This document shows, in pieces, positions 25,341-31,953 of a stretch of 50,849 nt of DNA. The stretch is from UBA10449 sp005883585. GTDB taxonomy: Bacteria > Chloroflexota > Dormibacteria > Dormibacterales > Dormibacteraceae. Below the pieces are notes generated by a model. That model was not told the DNA's origin and did no database searches. It saw nothing but the letters and a program-made list of their open reading frames with translations. How positions within the stretch are numbered: the first letter of the stretch is position 1; the number at the start of each line of letters is the position of its first letter. The translations under genes and the position numbers were made by a program. The stretch covers positions 1-50,849 of the forward strand of contig VBFD01000020.1 of the NCBI GenBank assembly GCA_005883585.1, read 5' to 3'.

Positions 25341-28300
25341 TCAGCGGTAGTCGTGGGATCGTTGTTGGGGCCGCGGAACACCTTGTAGAGCCTGGATTTG
25401 GGTGGCCAGCACCGACCAGACTCCGTCCTGGCGCTGCATCACGCCGTCGATGACGAGGATCGGCTGGCGGTTGGCGACCTGTCGATAGCGGTCGTAGACG
25501 TCGGGTTTGATGGTCACGTTGACCTGCCCGAATTCGTCCTCGAGGGTGAAGAAGCGAATCTTCTTCGCTGTCGACGGAGCCTGGCGGGTGATGACGAGGC
25601 CTGCGACCCGGACCCTTCTGCCGCTCGGGATCGATGGGAGCTTGTTGCTTTCGAGCGCACCGAGCTGTTTCAACCGGTCTCTGCAGAAATGAATGAGGTG
25701 GTGGCCGGTCGAGAGATCGGAGATGCGGTACTCGAGCTGGTTGATGTCGAAGTCGTCGAGCTCGGGCAGGTTGGGCGCTGCAGCCTTCAGCTTCAGCTCG
25801 GATTGGGATTGGATGCCCTTGCGCAAGCCATGGCCATGCCATCGCTCCTGCCAGCCCCAGAGCAGTTCTCTCCGCGTGTGGCCAAGTCCGTCAAACGCTC
25901 CGACCATCACCAGGTTGCGCACGGCGCGTGGGCCGATGGGGCGGCCGCGGAGGCGGTCGATGAAATTGTCGAATGAGGTGTAGGCGCCGCCGTTGACGCG
26001 TTCGGCGACGATCGCCTTGCGTCCATCCTCGCCAAGGTCGCGAACGTAGTTGAATCCGATGCGCATCGCGTGGGTGTTCTTAACAGGCAGGGTTGTGGGG
26101 GTTTCGAAATTTCCATACCCTGGCCGCAGGTCGGCCGGTTGGGGGAGGAAACCGGACAGAAGGGAGGGCCCCGCAGGGGTCTGTCGATTTTTGCCGGCGG
26201 CGCCAAGTAGCTCCGGAAGGCATCGGACGTCGGAGCGGTTGACGTCCACCGGCAGCACCGTCACCCCATGCCGCTTCAAATCCTCGACCAGCACGCTCGG
26301 GTGATAGAAGCCCATCGGCTGGTTGTTGAGGAGGCCGCAGCCAAACTCGACCGCGTGATTCAGCTTCAGCCACGCAGTCTCATATGCGGTGCGCGCGAAG
26401 GCGGCAGCGTGCGACCGGCAGAATCCATACACCGCGAAGCCCTGGACGGCGGCAAACAGCATGTCCGCGACCTCGCGTGGAACCCCGTTGGCGAGGCAGC
26501 CGGCGATGAAGTCTCCCTCCAGCGATGACATCTCCACATGGTTGAGATGGCGGGTCATCGCCCGCCGGAACCCGTCCGCCCCGCTCGGTGTCATGCCAGC
26601 GACCCGCATCGCGATCTCGATGATCTGTTCCTGGTAGAGGATCACACCCATCGTGTCCGCGAGGATCGGCTCCAGCAGCGGATGCGCATATGTGACCGGC
26701 TCCCGACCCTGCTTGCGGCGGATGTACGGATGGACCGCGTTCCCCTGGATCGGTCCTGGCCGGATGATCGCCACCTCGACCACCAGGTCGTTGAAGCTCT
26801 TCGGTCGGGTGCGGGGAAGCGTCTGCATCTGCGCGCGTGACTCGATCTGGAACACACCGATCGTGTCGGCCTCGCTGCACATCTCGAAGACCTGCGGGTC
26901 GTTGAGCGGCAGCTGGTCGAGGTCGGGGCGGACGCCGGTCCGATCGCGGATCAGGTCGAGAGCCTCCGCCACAACCGACAGCGTGCGCAGCCCGAGCATG
27001 TCCATCTTGATCAGGCCCAGATCCTCGACGTCGTCCTTGTTGAACTGGACCACCCGACGGCCCTCCATCGTCGCCGGCTCGACCGGTGCGATGTCCACGA
27101 GCGGCTCGCCCGTGACCAGCATCCCGCCGTTGTGGATGGAGAGGTGGCGCGGGAAGTCCTGAACCTCGCGGCACAGCTCGAGGAACTGCTGCCAGCTCTG
27201 CGGCCTCATGTCCGGCGGCGGCACGGCGCCGGTCATCGAGTCCTCGACGTCCTCGGTGAACCAGCGGTCCACGCCCTTGGCCAATCGATCGACCAGCTCG
27301 GCTGAAAATCCCAGTGCCTTGCCGACCTGCCGTATCGCCATGCGTGGCTGGAAGGTGACGACGTTGCAAACCATCCCCGTTCGCTCCCACCCGTACTTGT
27401 CGTACACGTACTGGATCACCTGTTCGCGATGCTCGGTGGAGAAATCGATGTCGATGTCGGGCGTGCTCGTCATCTCCTCGTGCAGGAAGCGCTCGAAGAG
27501 CAGGTTGTGCTCGATGGGGTCGACGCGGGTGATGCCGAGCACGTAAGCGACGATCGAGTCGGCCGCCGAGCCCCGACCCTGGCCGGGCACGCCGTGCTCG
27601 CGCGCGAAGCGCATCAGGTCCCAGTTGATGAGAAAGAACTCGGCCAGCCCGGTCTTCTCGATCACCTCCAGCTCGCGCTGGAGCCTTTGGGTGACTGCGA
27701 GCGTGATCGGCCGGTACCGCTCTCGGACGCCCTCGAAGCAGAGCTTGTACAGGAATGAAAACGGTGTCTCACCCTCAGGCACGGGGTAGCCGGGAAAGCG
27801 GACCTTCCTAAAGTCGAGGTCGAGGTCGCACTCCTGGGCGATGTCCCATGGCGTCGCCAGTGCCTCAGCGTGCCCTTTGAACAGCGAGCGCATCTCGTCG
27901 CCGCCTTTCAGACAATGCTCGCTGTTGGGAAACAGATGTGCCCGCGCCTCCTTCAGGGTGGCGCGGTGACGGATGGCGACAAGCGCGTCGTGCAATCGGC
28001 GCCGCTGGCGGACGTGGTAGTGCACCTCGTTCGTGGCCACCGCCGGCGCGCCGCATCGCTTGGCCATCGCCGCCCGCCCTTCCAGCACCCACGAATCCTC
28101 GATTCCGGTCCGCGCCTCACCTTTAGGCTGATCGACGTGGGCCAGGCTGATCAGCCGGCAGAGGTTGGAGTAGCCACGCAGGTTGCGGGCGATCAGCAGC
28201 AGCTCGGCTCCATCGACCTCGAGAGCGGCGCCGATCAACGGCTTGACGCCTACCTTGCGGCAGGCCTGCAAGAACTTGACCGCCCCATACACGCCGGCGC

Positions 28301-28424
28301 GGTCGGTGATCGCGAGGGCGGGCATCTCCAGCTCGGCCGCCCGCATCGCAAGCTCGGCGGGATGCGATCCTCCGTCGAGGAACGAGAAGTTGGAGTGGCA
28401 GTGGAGCTCGACGTAAGGCGTCAC
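25341..28424 (-). CDS. dnaE2: Error-prone DNA polymerase III alpha subunit DnaE2
   Basis: A 1027-residue C-family polymerase that performs SOS mutagenesis together with ImuA/ImuB. PHP region starts ELHCHSNFSFLDGGSHPAELA; the palm holds TPDIDIDF (Asp323/325/327, containing the catalytic DxD) and KMDMLGLRTL, whose Asp is the third carboxylate. RPGPIQG and YQEQ are conserved, and an OB-fold follows (RVRVAGLVITRQAPSTAKKIRFFTLED). Two oddities: the PHP part runs from AHVDQPKGEA to VATNEVHYH with only about 35 residues, roughly 80 fewer than I expect for the family, and residues about 745-785 are an extra segment coded by a dispersed repeat. GTG start 28424 gives the family N-terminus. It is 41 bp downstream of the DUF6504 gene. 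Confidence 0.95.
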   Translation of the reverse strand: MTPYVELHCHSNFSFLDGGSHPAELAMRAAELEMPALAITDRAGVYGAVKFLQACRKVGVKPLIGAALEVDGAELLLIARNLRGYSNLCRLISLAHVDQPKGEARTGIEDSWVLEGRAAMAKRCGAPAVATNEVHYHVRQRRRLHDALVAIRHRATLKEARAHLFPNSEHCLKGGDEMRSLFKGHAEALATPWDIAQECDLDLDFRKVRFPGYPVPEGETPFSFLYKLCFEGVRERYRPITLAVTQRLQRELEVIEKTGLAEFFLINWDLMRFAREHGVPGQGRGSAADSIVAYVLGITRVDPIEHNLLFERFLHEEMTSTPDIDIDFSTEHREQVIQYVYDKYGWERTGMVCNVVTFQPRMAIRQVGKALGFSAELVDRLAKGVDRWFTEDVEDSMTGAVPPPDMRPQSWQQFLELCREVQDFPRHLSIHNGGMLVTGEPLVDIAPVEPATMEGRRVVQFNKDDVEDLGLIKMDMLGLRTLSVVAEALDLIRDRTGVRPDLDQLPLNDPQVFEMCSEADTIGVFQIESRAQMQTLPRTRPKSFNDLVVEVAIIRPGPIQGNAVHPYIRRKQGREPVTYAHPLLEPILADTMGVILYQEQIIEIAMRVAGMTPSGADGFRRAMTRHLNHVEMSSLEGDFIAGCLANGVPREVADMLFAAVQGFAVYGFCRSHAAAFARTAYETAWLKLNHAVEFGCGLLNNQPMGFYHPSVLVEDLKRHGVTVLPVDVNRSDVRCLPELLGAAGKNRQTPAGPSLLSGFLPQPADLRPGYGNFETPTTLPVKNTHAMRIGFNYVRDLGEDGRKAIVAERVNGGAYTSFDNFIDRLRGRPIGPRAVRNLVMVGAFDGLGHTRRELLWGWQERWHGHGLRKGIQSQSELKLKAAAPNLPELDDFDINQLEYRISDLSTGHHLIHFCRDRLKQLGALESNKLPSIPSGRRVRVAGLVITRQAPSTAKKIRFFTLEDEFGQVNVTIKPDVYDRYRQVANRQPILVIDGVMQRQDGVWSVLATQIQALQGVPRPQQRSHDYR
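26140..26187 (+). repeat. Dispersed repeat, copy B (in frame inside dnaE2)
   Basis: TGGGGGAGG (26140-26148) and the 14-mer AGAAGGGAGGGCCC (26158-26171) repeat the arrangement seen at 6419-6451. Here the sequence lies inside dnaE2, antisense to it, and is translated as PSLLSGFLPQP (residues about 752-762) within an extra segment between the NRSDV and MRIGFNYVRDLGE blocks. The similarity continues weakly to the CGATT shared at the 3' side. Confidence 0.5.
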
Positions 28425-28465
28425 CTTTGCCGCCGATTACTCGGCTACCACGTCATGGTGCTGCT

Positions 28466-28714
28466 CTAGTCATAGATCCGCTCCACGAACCACAGGTCGC
28501 GATCCAGGTCGTGATACAGCTCGCACAGCAGCTCACTGCCCAGCAGCACCTTCCAGTACTCGCGCACGACCAGTCGGTTCCACCACTCCGTCTCCACCTT
28601 CCATCGCGCAATAGGGTCGAGAGCGCCGTTGAGCGCTCCACATACGAAGGCGGGTGACCCGTCGGCGGCGAGCGTGAGCTCGACGGCGGCGGGTGGCGAG
28701 AGCAAGCGGGTCAT
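28466..28714 (-). CDS. DUF6504 family small mutasome-associated protein
   Basis: An 82-residue protein between imuB and dnaE2. The pattern WWNRLVVREYWKVLL, then ELLCELYHDLDRDLWFVERIYD is the hallmark of the small DUF6504 proteins that accompany imuB/dnaE2 in high-GC bacteria; their biochemical role is unknown. The start codon overlaps the imuB stop as TGATG (28712-28716), implying translational coupling. The Trp/Tyr-rich beta-type composition suggests a small protein or nucleic-acid binding fold (inference). Confidence 0.8.
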   Translation of the reverse strand: MTRLLSPPAAVELTLAADGSPAFVCGALNGALDPIARWKVETEWWNRLVVREYWKVLLGSELLCELYHDLDRDLWFVERIYD

Positions 28715-29889
28715 CACGAAACCCAGTCGAATCGCTGCGTGGGGAGCGGGGAGGAGAGCAGAGACGGACGCGGCCTGCGCACGACATCGTCGCCGTGGCG
28801 TTCCTGCAGGCGCTCGAACGCGGCGATAACCTCTTCGCTCGTTCCGTCGTTGCCCGACCACAATCGCAATTGCCTGCGCCCCGCGGCCTCGAGCACCGGA
28901 AGCTCGATCCACAGCTCGGTGATCGGCGCGCGAGGCTGCCATTCCTTGACCCATCCACCGATCAGTCCGAACAGCTCGGCCGCGCTCGAAAGCGGATGGC
29001 GCACGGTGGAGAGCCGCTCATCAGGCTCGTCTGATTCGTAGACGAGCCGCACGCGCACTCGTTTCGCGCCAGCGCCACGAAGGCCAAGTTCAGCGGCGAG
29101 GTCGTCGCACAGCGCGCGCGAGACGAAGAGCAGCGCCTCACGATCTTCCACCGGCGGCTCGAACTGGCGATGCGCGCTCGTGAACTGCGGCGGGCGCCAG
29201 GGGATGAGCTCATTCGGCTCCGCGCCACGAGCGAGAAGGACAGCGCGCCGGCCTTCGCGACCGAGCTGGCTCTCAAGCTCGCGCGGGCCGATGGCCGCCA
29301 CCGCACCCAGAGTGCGAAGGCCGAGCAGGTCCAGGCGTTCCAGCTGCTCTTCATCGAGTGGAAGCTCGCGCGAGGCGAGGGGAGCGAGGAAAGTACGCGC
29401 GTCCTCGACTTGCACGAGACGGCCGGGTCGCGCGCGAGCCGCCGCCACTCGCGCCGAAAAAGGTCCGGGCGCCAAACCGAGGCGCGGCTCGCGGCCGATC
29501 GCGGCGCGGAGCCGGCGCCGCGCCTCGCGGATTGATTCGCCGGGCTTGACGACGCCGCTCACGTCCAGCCACGCGATGCCCTCGACCCGCACTTCGACCA
29601 CGGGTGCGAGGTCGTAGAGCGCGATTGAGATGAGCTCACGCAGTCGCGCGGCTGCAATCGGGTCACGAGCGATGAAAGTCGCCTGTGGACAGAGATGCTC
29701 GGCCTGTCGCAGCGGCATCCCCGGCGTAACACCGAACGGCAGCGCTTCTTCGGATGCTGCGATGACGTGTTCTGATTTATCGATGGGGGACTCCCCCCCG
29801 CCCCCTGCACCGACGACGACCGGGCCACCATAGAGGTCGGGGCGTTTCGCCAGCTCGAGATGATTGGTCAGACCGCAGCAGACACGCAT
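28714..29889 (-). CDS. imuB: ImuB, Y-family polymerase-like mutasome protein
   Basis: A 391-residue Y-family relative that acts as the hub of the ImuA-ImuB-DnaE2 mutasome. Palm and fingers run to about residue 155, the thumb HhH-like part contains RLDLLGLRTLGAVAAIGPRELESQLG, then the little-finger domain and an Arg/Pro-rich tail ending RFDWVS. The catalytic acidic residues are lost: the N-terminal strand is RVCCGLTNHLELA with no DxD, and the SIDEAFLD motif is replaced by VEGIAWLD, so the Asp-Glu pair became Gly-Ile. That is the established state of ImuB proteins, which do not polymerise. It overlaps imuA by 22 nt and the next gene by TGATG. Confidence 0.92.
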   Translation of the reverse strand: MRVCCGLTNHLELAKRPDLYGGPVVVGAGGGGESPIDKSEHVIAASEEALPFGVTPGMPLRQAEHLCPQATFIARDPIAAARLRELISIALYDLAPVVEVRVEGIAWLDVSGVVKPGESIREARRRLRAAIGREPRLGLAPGPFSARVAAARARPGRLVQVEDARTFLAPLASRELPLDEEQLERLDLLGLRTLGAVAAIGPRELESQLGREGRRAVLLARGAEPNELIPWRPPQFTSAHRQFEPPVEDREALLFVSRALCDDLAAELGLRGAGAKRVRVRLVYESDEPDERLSTVRHPLSSAAELFGLIGGWVKEWQPRAPITELWIELPVLEAAGRRQLRLWSGNDGTSEEVIAAFERLQERHGDDVVRRPRPSLLSSPLPTQRFDWVS

Positions 29890-30611
29890 TGCGACTCAGC
29901 CTTTTCAATCGGCACCTCGATGACTGGCCGAACGAATGGAAGCTGCGGCCCGATCGGGTAGCGGATCTCGAGCTCAGACTCTCCGAGAGGCGGGGCGACT
30001 CGATTCTTGAGACAGCGCGCGATCGTTCGCAGGCCAACGAGCTGACCTCGCTCCCAAACCCAATCAGTGCGCGTGAAGCCGAGGCTCAGGCTCGACGCGT
30101 GCGCGAACGCGCGCCCGGGAGCATCGACCACCCCGACCATCACCGACCCCGAGCGGTTGGCCCCTGCCTCCATGGGTCCGAGCCACTGCTCTGGGACCTC
30201 ACCCATTAAAAGGATGAAGCCCGCGCCGGCTCGCGCCAGCGCCGTCGCCGCTTCTCCAGACGAATCGCGATCGAGCCGCACCACCGTCAGCGAGCTCAGC
30301 TCCGGATCGAAGGGAAGAAGCGCCCATGGATCGAAATCGCCGCGCGGATCGATCACCACCGCGTGCGCAAACTCGCGCGTGGCGGCGGCGAGCAGCCCCA
30401 ACGCGAGTGTGAGCTTGCCGCAAGTTCCACTCCCGGTCAGGAGCGCGAGCCGCCCACGGGGCAGGCCCGCAATTCCGGTCAGGCGATCGAGCGGCGTATG
30501 GCTGGGCCAGGGCTGCGGGGGCGGCAATTCCGCCGCCCTCGTCAGCGCCTGGCTGCCAAAGCGGACCCGAATCGTATTGATGGCGTGTTCGAGCTGCTGC
30601 ATTTCCTGCAT
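29868..30611 (-). CDS. imuA: ImuA, RecA-like mutasome protein
   Basis: A 247-residue RecA-fold protein, first gene of the SOS mutasome operon. The P-loop is GSGTCGKLT (60-68): Lys66 is kept but the following Ser/Thr that ligates magnesium is Leu, so ATP hydrolysis is doubtful. RGRLALLTGSG and VVIDPRGDFDPWALLPF follow the RecA layout. The C-terminal part carries the ImuA-type stretch GFTRTDWVWERGQLVGLRT. ATG 30611 is about 50 nt downstream of the LexA-controlled promoter. It overlaps imuB by 22 nt. Confidence 0.88.
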   Translation of the reverse strand: MQEMQQLEHAINTIRVRFGSQALTRAAELPPPQPWPSHTPLDRLTGIAGLPRGRLALLTGSGTCGKLTLALGLLAAATREFAHAVVIDPRGDFDPWALLPFDPELSSLTVVRLDRDSSGEAATALARAGAGFILLMGEVPEQWLGPMEAGANRSGSVMVGVVDAPGRAFAHASSLSLGFTRTDWVWERGQLVGLRTIARCLKNRVAPPLGESELEIRYPIGPQLPFVRPVIEVPIEKAESQCVSAAV

Positions 30612-30665
30612 CTTTCATTGCGGGCCTCTGAGAGCAAGACGCAGGCGAGAAGCGGAGGTGGCTAC

Positions 30666-30694
30666 AGACTAACGAACATCTGTTCGCTAGTCAA
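30666..30694 (-). promoter_or_regulatory. SOS promoter with LexA box for the imuA-imuB-DUF6504-dnaE2 operon
   Basis: On the minus strand TTGACT (30689-30694) and TAGTCT (30666-30671) are 17 bp apart, an ideal sigma-70-like spacing. The spacer contains the perfect palindrome CGAACAGATGTTCG (30673-30686), which fits the Gram-positive LexA/DinR consensus CGAAC-N4-GTTCG. A repressor bound there would cover both promoter elements. The imuA start codon lies about 55 nt downstream of the -10 box. Confidence 0.85.
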
Positions 30695-30727
30695 GCCTCT
30701 TCCTTTCTTTATGCCGACATGGCATTG

Positions 30728-30750
30728 GCGGCCGGGTTTATCCCGGCCGC
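30728..30750. terminator. Strong hairpin upstream of the SOS promoter
   Basis: Perfect 9-bp stem GCGGCCGGG / CCCGGCCGC with a 5-nt loop. On the plus strand it is followed by AACTTTGTTTCT, a weak T tract. No plus-strand gene ends here, so it may be the last of a series of stops for the minus-strand peptide gene, insulating the SOS promoter. Confidence 0.45.
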
Positions 30751-30800
30751 AACTTTGTTTCTACCTCACCAGCGTCGCGAGGAGGGAGGGTGAGCATGAG

Positions 30801-30820
30801 AGGGGACCCGTGGGTCCCCT
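30801..30820. terminator. Hairpin, AGGGGACCC palindrome
   Basis: AGGGGACCC (30801-30809) and GGGTCCCCT (30812-30820) form a near-perfect palindrome with a 2-nt centre. It is the second hairpin met by transcripts coming from the lysine-rich peptide gene. On the plus strand TTTCATAAA follows. Confidence 0.45.
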
Positions 30821-30832
30821 TTCATAAATAGA

Positions 30833-30860
30833 GCGCCGGGGCTCCACAGAACCCCGGCGC
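30833..30860 (-). terminator. Probable terminator of the lysine-rich peptide gene
   Basis: Perfect 9-bp stem GCGCCGGGG (30833-30841) / CCCCGGCGC (30852-30860) with a 10-nt loop, 41 nt after the peptide stop codon in minus-strand sense and followed by TCTATTTATG. A GC stem then an AT-rich stretch suits intrinsic termination, although the T tract is poor. Confidence 0.55.
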
Positions 30861-30900
30861 GTTAACGAACGAACTTAGGTAACTACGAAAGAAGAAGTTG

Positions 30901-30966
30901 TTACTTCTTCTTCTTGGCGGCCTTCTTCTTGGCTGCCGGCTTCTTGGCTGCCTTCTTCTTAGCCAT
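30901..30966 (-). CDS. Lysine/alanine-rich 21-residue peptide
   Basis: A micro-ORF of 21 residues: Met, 12 Lys, 7 Ala and 1 Pro, arranged as AAKK(P/K) repeats like histone H1 or the tails of actinobacterial HU proteins. A strong ribosome binding site, GGAGGTAAAG, lies 2-6 nt before a double ATG (30964-30969), and hairpins follow the stop. Such a peptide should bind DNA, RNA or other polyanions (inference). The upstream 79-residue frame ends inside the ATGATG, so the two could be coupled. Codon choice is nearly all AAG/GCC, in line with the genome, which argues for real translation. Confidence 0.6.
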   Translation of the reverse strand: MAKKKAAKKPAAKKKAAKKKK

Positions 30967-31205
30967 CATTCTTTACCTCCTTCGCTAGTGATACGGACCC
31001 GAGGTTCCATGGTTTGGCGGGCATGATTCTCTTGTAAGACGTCATGGACGATTTTTTCTGCACGTACCTCCTCTGTAACCAAACGGGTTTCGCCTCGAAG
31101 CCTCATCGATGAGGTCTTCGTGACATCGGCGGTTGTGCGAAATGGGCCGCTGACTCGCGTCGGGTCCGTCGCCTCTGTGGTGGCAACCACGAGCAGCATC
31201 GCCAT
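30966..31205 (-). CDS. Short protein with DsrE-like N-terminus, possible remnant
   Basis: A 79-residue frame whose first 25 residues (LLVVATTEATDPTRVSGPF) closely resemble the start of the DsrE-family protein at 50099 (LLIVAASGPTDPTRASIPF). The remaining 55 residues do not match that family, are charged, and are coded by less GC-rich DNA than the neighbours. No shift of frame restores DsrE similarity. It could be a truncated or fused relative. The stop TGA lies inside the ATGATG of the lysine-rich peptide gene, whose ribosome binding site forms the last codons of this frame. No ribosome binding site is seen before its own ATG. Confidence 0.4.
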   Translation of the reverse strand: MAMLLVVATTEATDPTRVSGPFRTTADVTKTSSMRLRGETRLVTEEVRAEKIVHDVLQENHARQTMEPRVRITSEGGKE

Positions 31206-31267
31206 ACAAGTTGTGTTGATACATCGATTGCATCCCCCACGTCAAGAGATCGCTAAGATTTTTTTTC

Positions 31268-31453
31268 GTGCGATGCCCGGTGAAATGCTTGGAATGCGGC
31301 ACATTCACGATGTCTCTCGACCTTTCGAAGGACCATCAGCACATCGCATGCGAGAAATGCGAAAGAGTGTGGTGCGCGGTGTGTGTCGCGCGCATCGAGG
31401 TGAAAATTTCGCCAGAGTGGTTGAAGCAACAGCGCATGGCTGAGCTCAACTGA
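31268..31453 (+). CDS. Small zinc-ribbon-like protein
   Basis: A 61-residue protein with three cysteine pairs: KCLECG near the N-terminus, ACEKC in the middle and WCAVC after it, a layout suited to one zinc ribbon plus an extra pair. No family name recognised. GTG 31268 (TAAGAT lies 8 nt upstream) or GTG 31280 could be the start. The stop overlaps the next start as TGATG (31451-31455), so it is the first gene of a coupled run. The DNA from 30970 to 31267 upstream is AT-richer than average and includes a T8 run. Confidence 0.6.
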   Translation: MRCPVKCLECGTFTMSLDLSKDHQHIACEKCERVWCAVCVARIEVKISPEWLKQQRMAELN

Positions 31454-31953
31454 TGCGCGTAGTCCTCGGTCACGGCGCATCGGGCGACGCAGCGTCGATG
31501 AAGCCTTACGTCGTCGGCTTCAAGCGTCGCGGCATCGATGCGATCGCCGTCGATTTGCCCCGCGGAGGCGCTGAGCGAGCCGTGCCCGTCTTCATCAAGA
31601 CCTCGGGCCGCGGTCACGACGTGATCGGCGGAGGCCAGTCGTTCGGTGGTCGCGTCTCGAGCATGGCCGCCATCGAGGCGGACTTCGGCGGCCTCGTCCT
31701 CTTCTCCTATCCGCTGCACCGTCCGGGATTCCCCGACCAGCTCCGCACCGAACACTTCGCGCGCATCAAGTGCCCGACCCTCTTCATGAGCGGCGATCGG
31801 GATCCCTTCGCGCGCATCGACTTGTTGAAAGAAAAGATCCAGCTCATTCCCAACTCTCGACTGGAGATCTTCAAGGGCCAGGGCCACGGCTTGCTCGCGG
31901 TGCTCGACCAGGCCCTCGACGTCGCCGCCGACTTCATAAAGCAAATCAAGTGA
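31453..31953 (+). CDS. Alpha/beta hydrolase (KANL3/Tex30-like small form)
   Basis: A 166-residue minimal alpha/beta hydrolase. It starts at the first strand (MRVVLGHGASGD), has the nucleophile elbow GGQSFGGR (Ser), the acid loop LFMSGDRDPFA (Asp) and the terminal GQGHGLL (His), so the triad looks complete. The lack of a cap domain and the short length fit the Tex30/KANL3-like and dienelactone hydrolase-like group. Substrate unknown. Its ATG overlaps the previous stop, and its own stop overlaps the next start as GTGA. Confidence 0.82.
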   Translation: MRVVLGHGASGDAASMKPYVVGFKRRGIDAIAVDLPRGGAERAVPVFIKTSGRGHDVIGGGQSFGGRVSSMAAIEADFGGLVLFSYPLHRPGFPDQLRTEHFARIKCPTLFMSGDRDPFARIDLLKEKIQLIPNSRLEIFKGQGHGLLAVLDQALDVAADFIKQIK

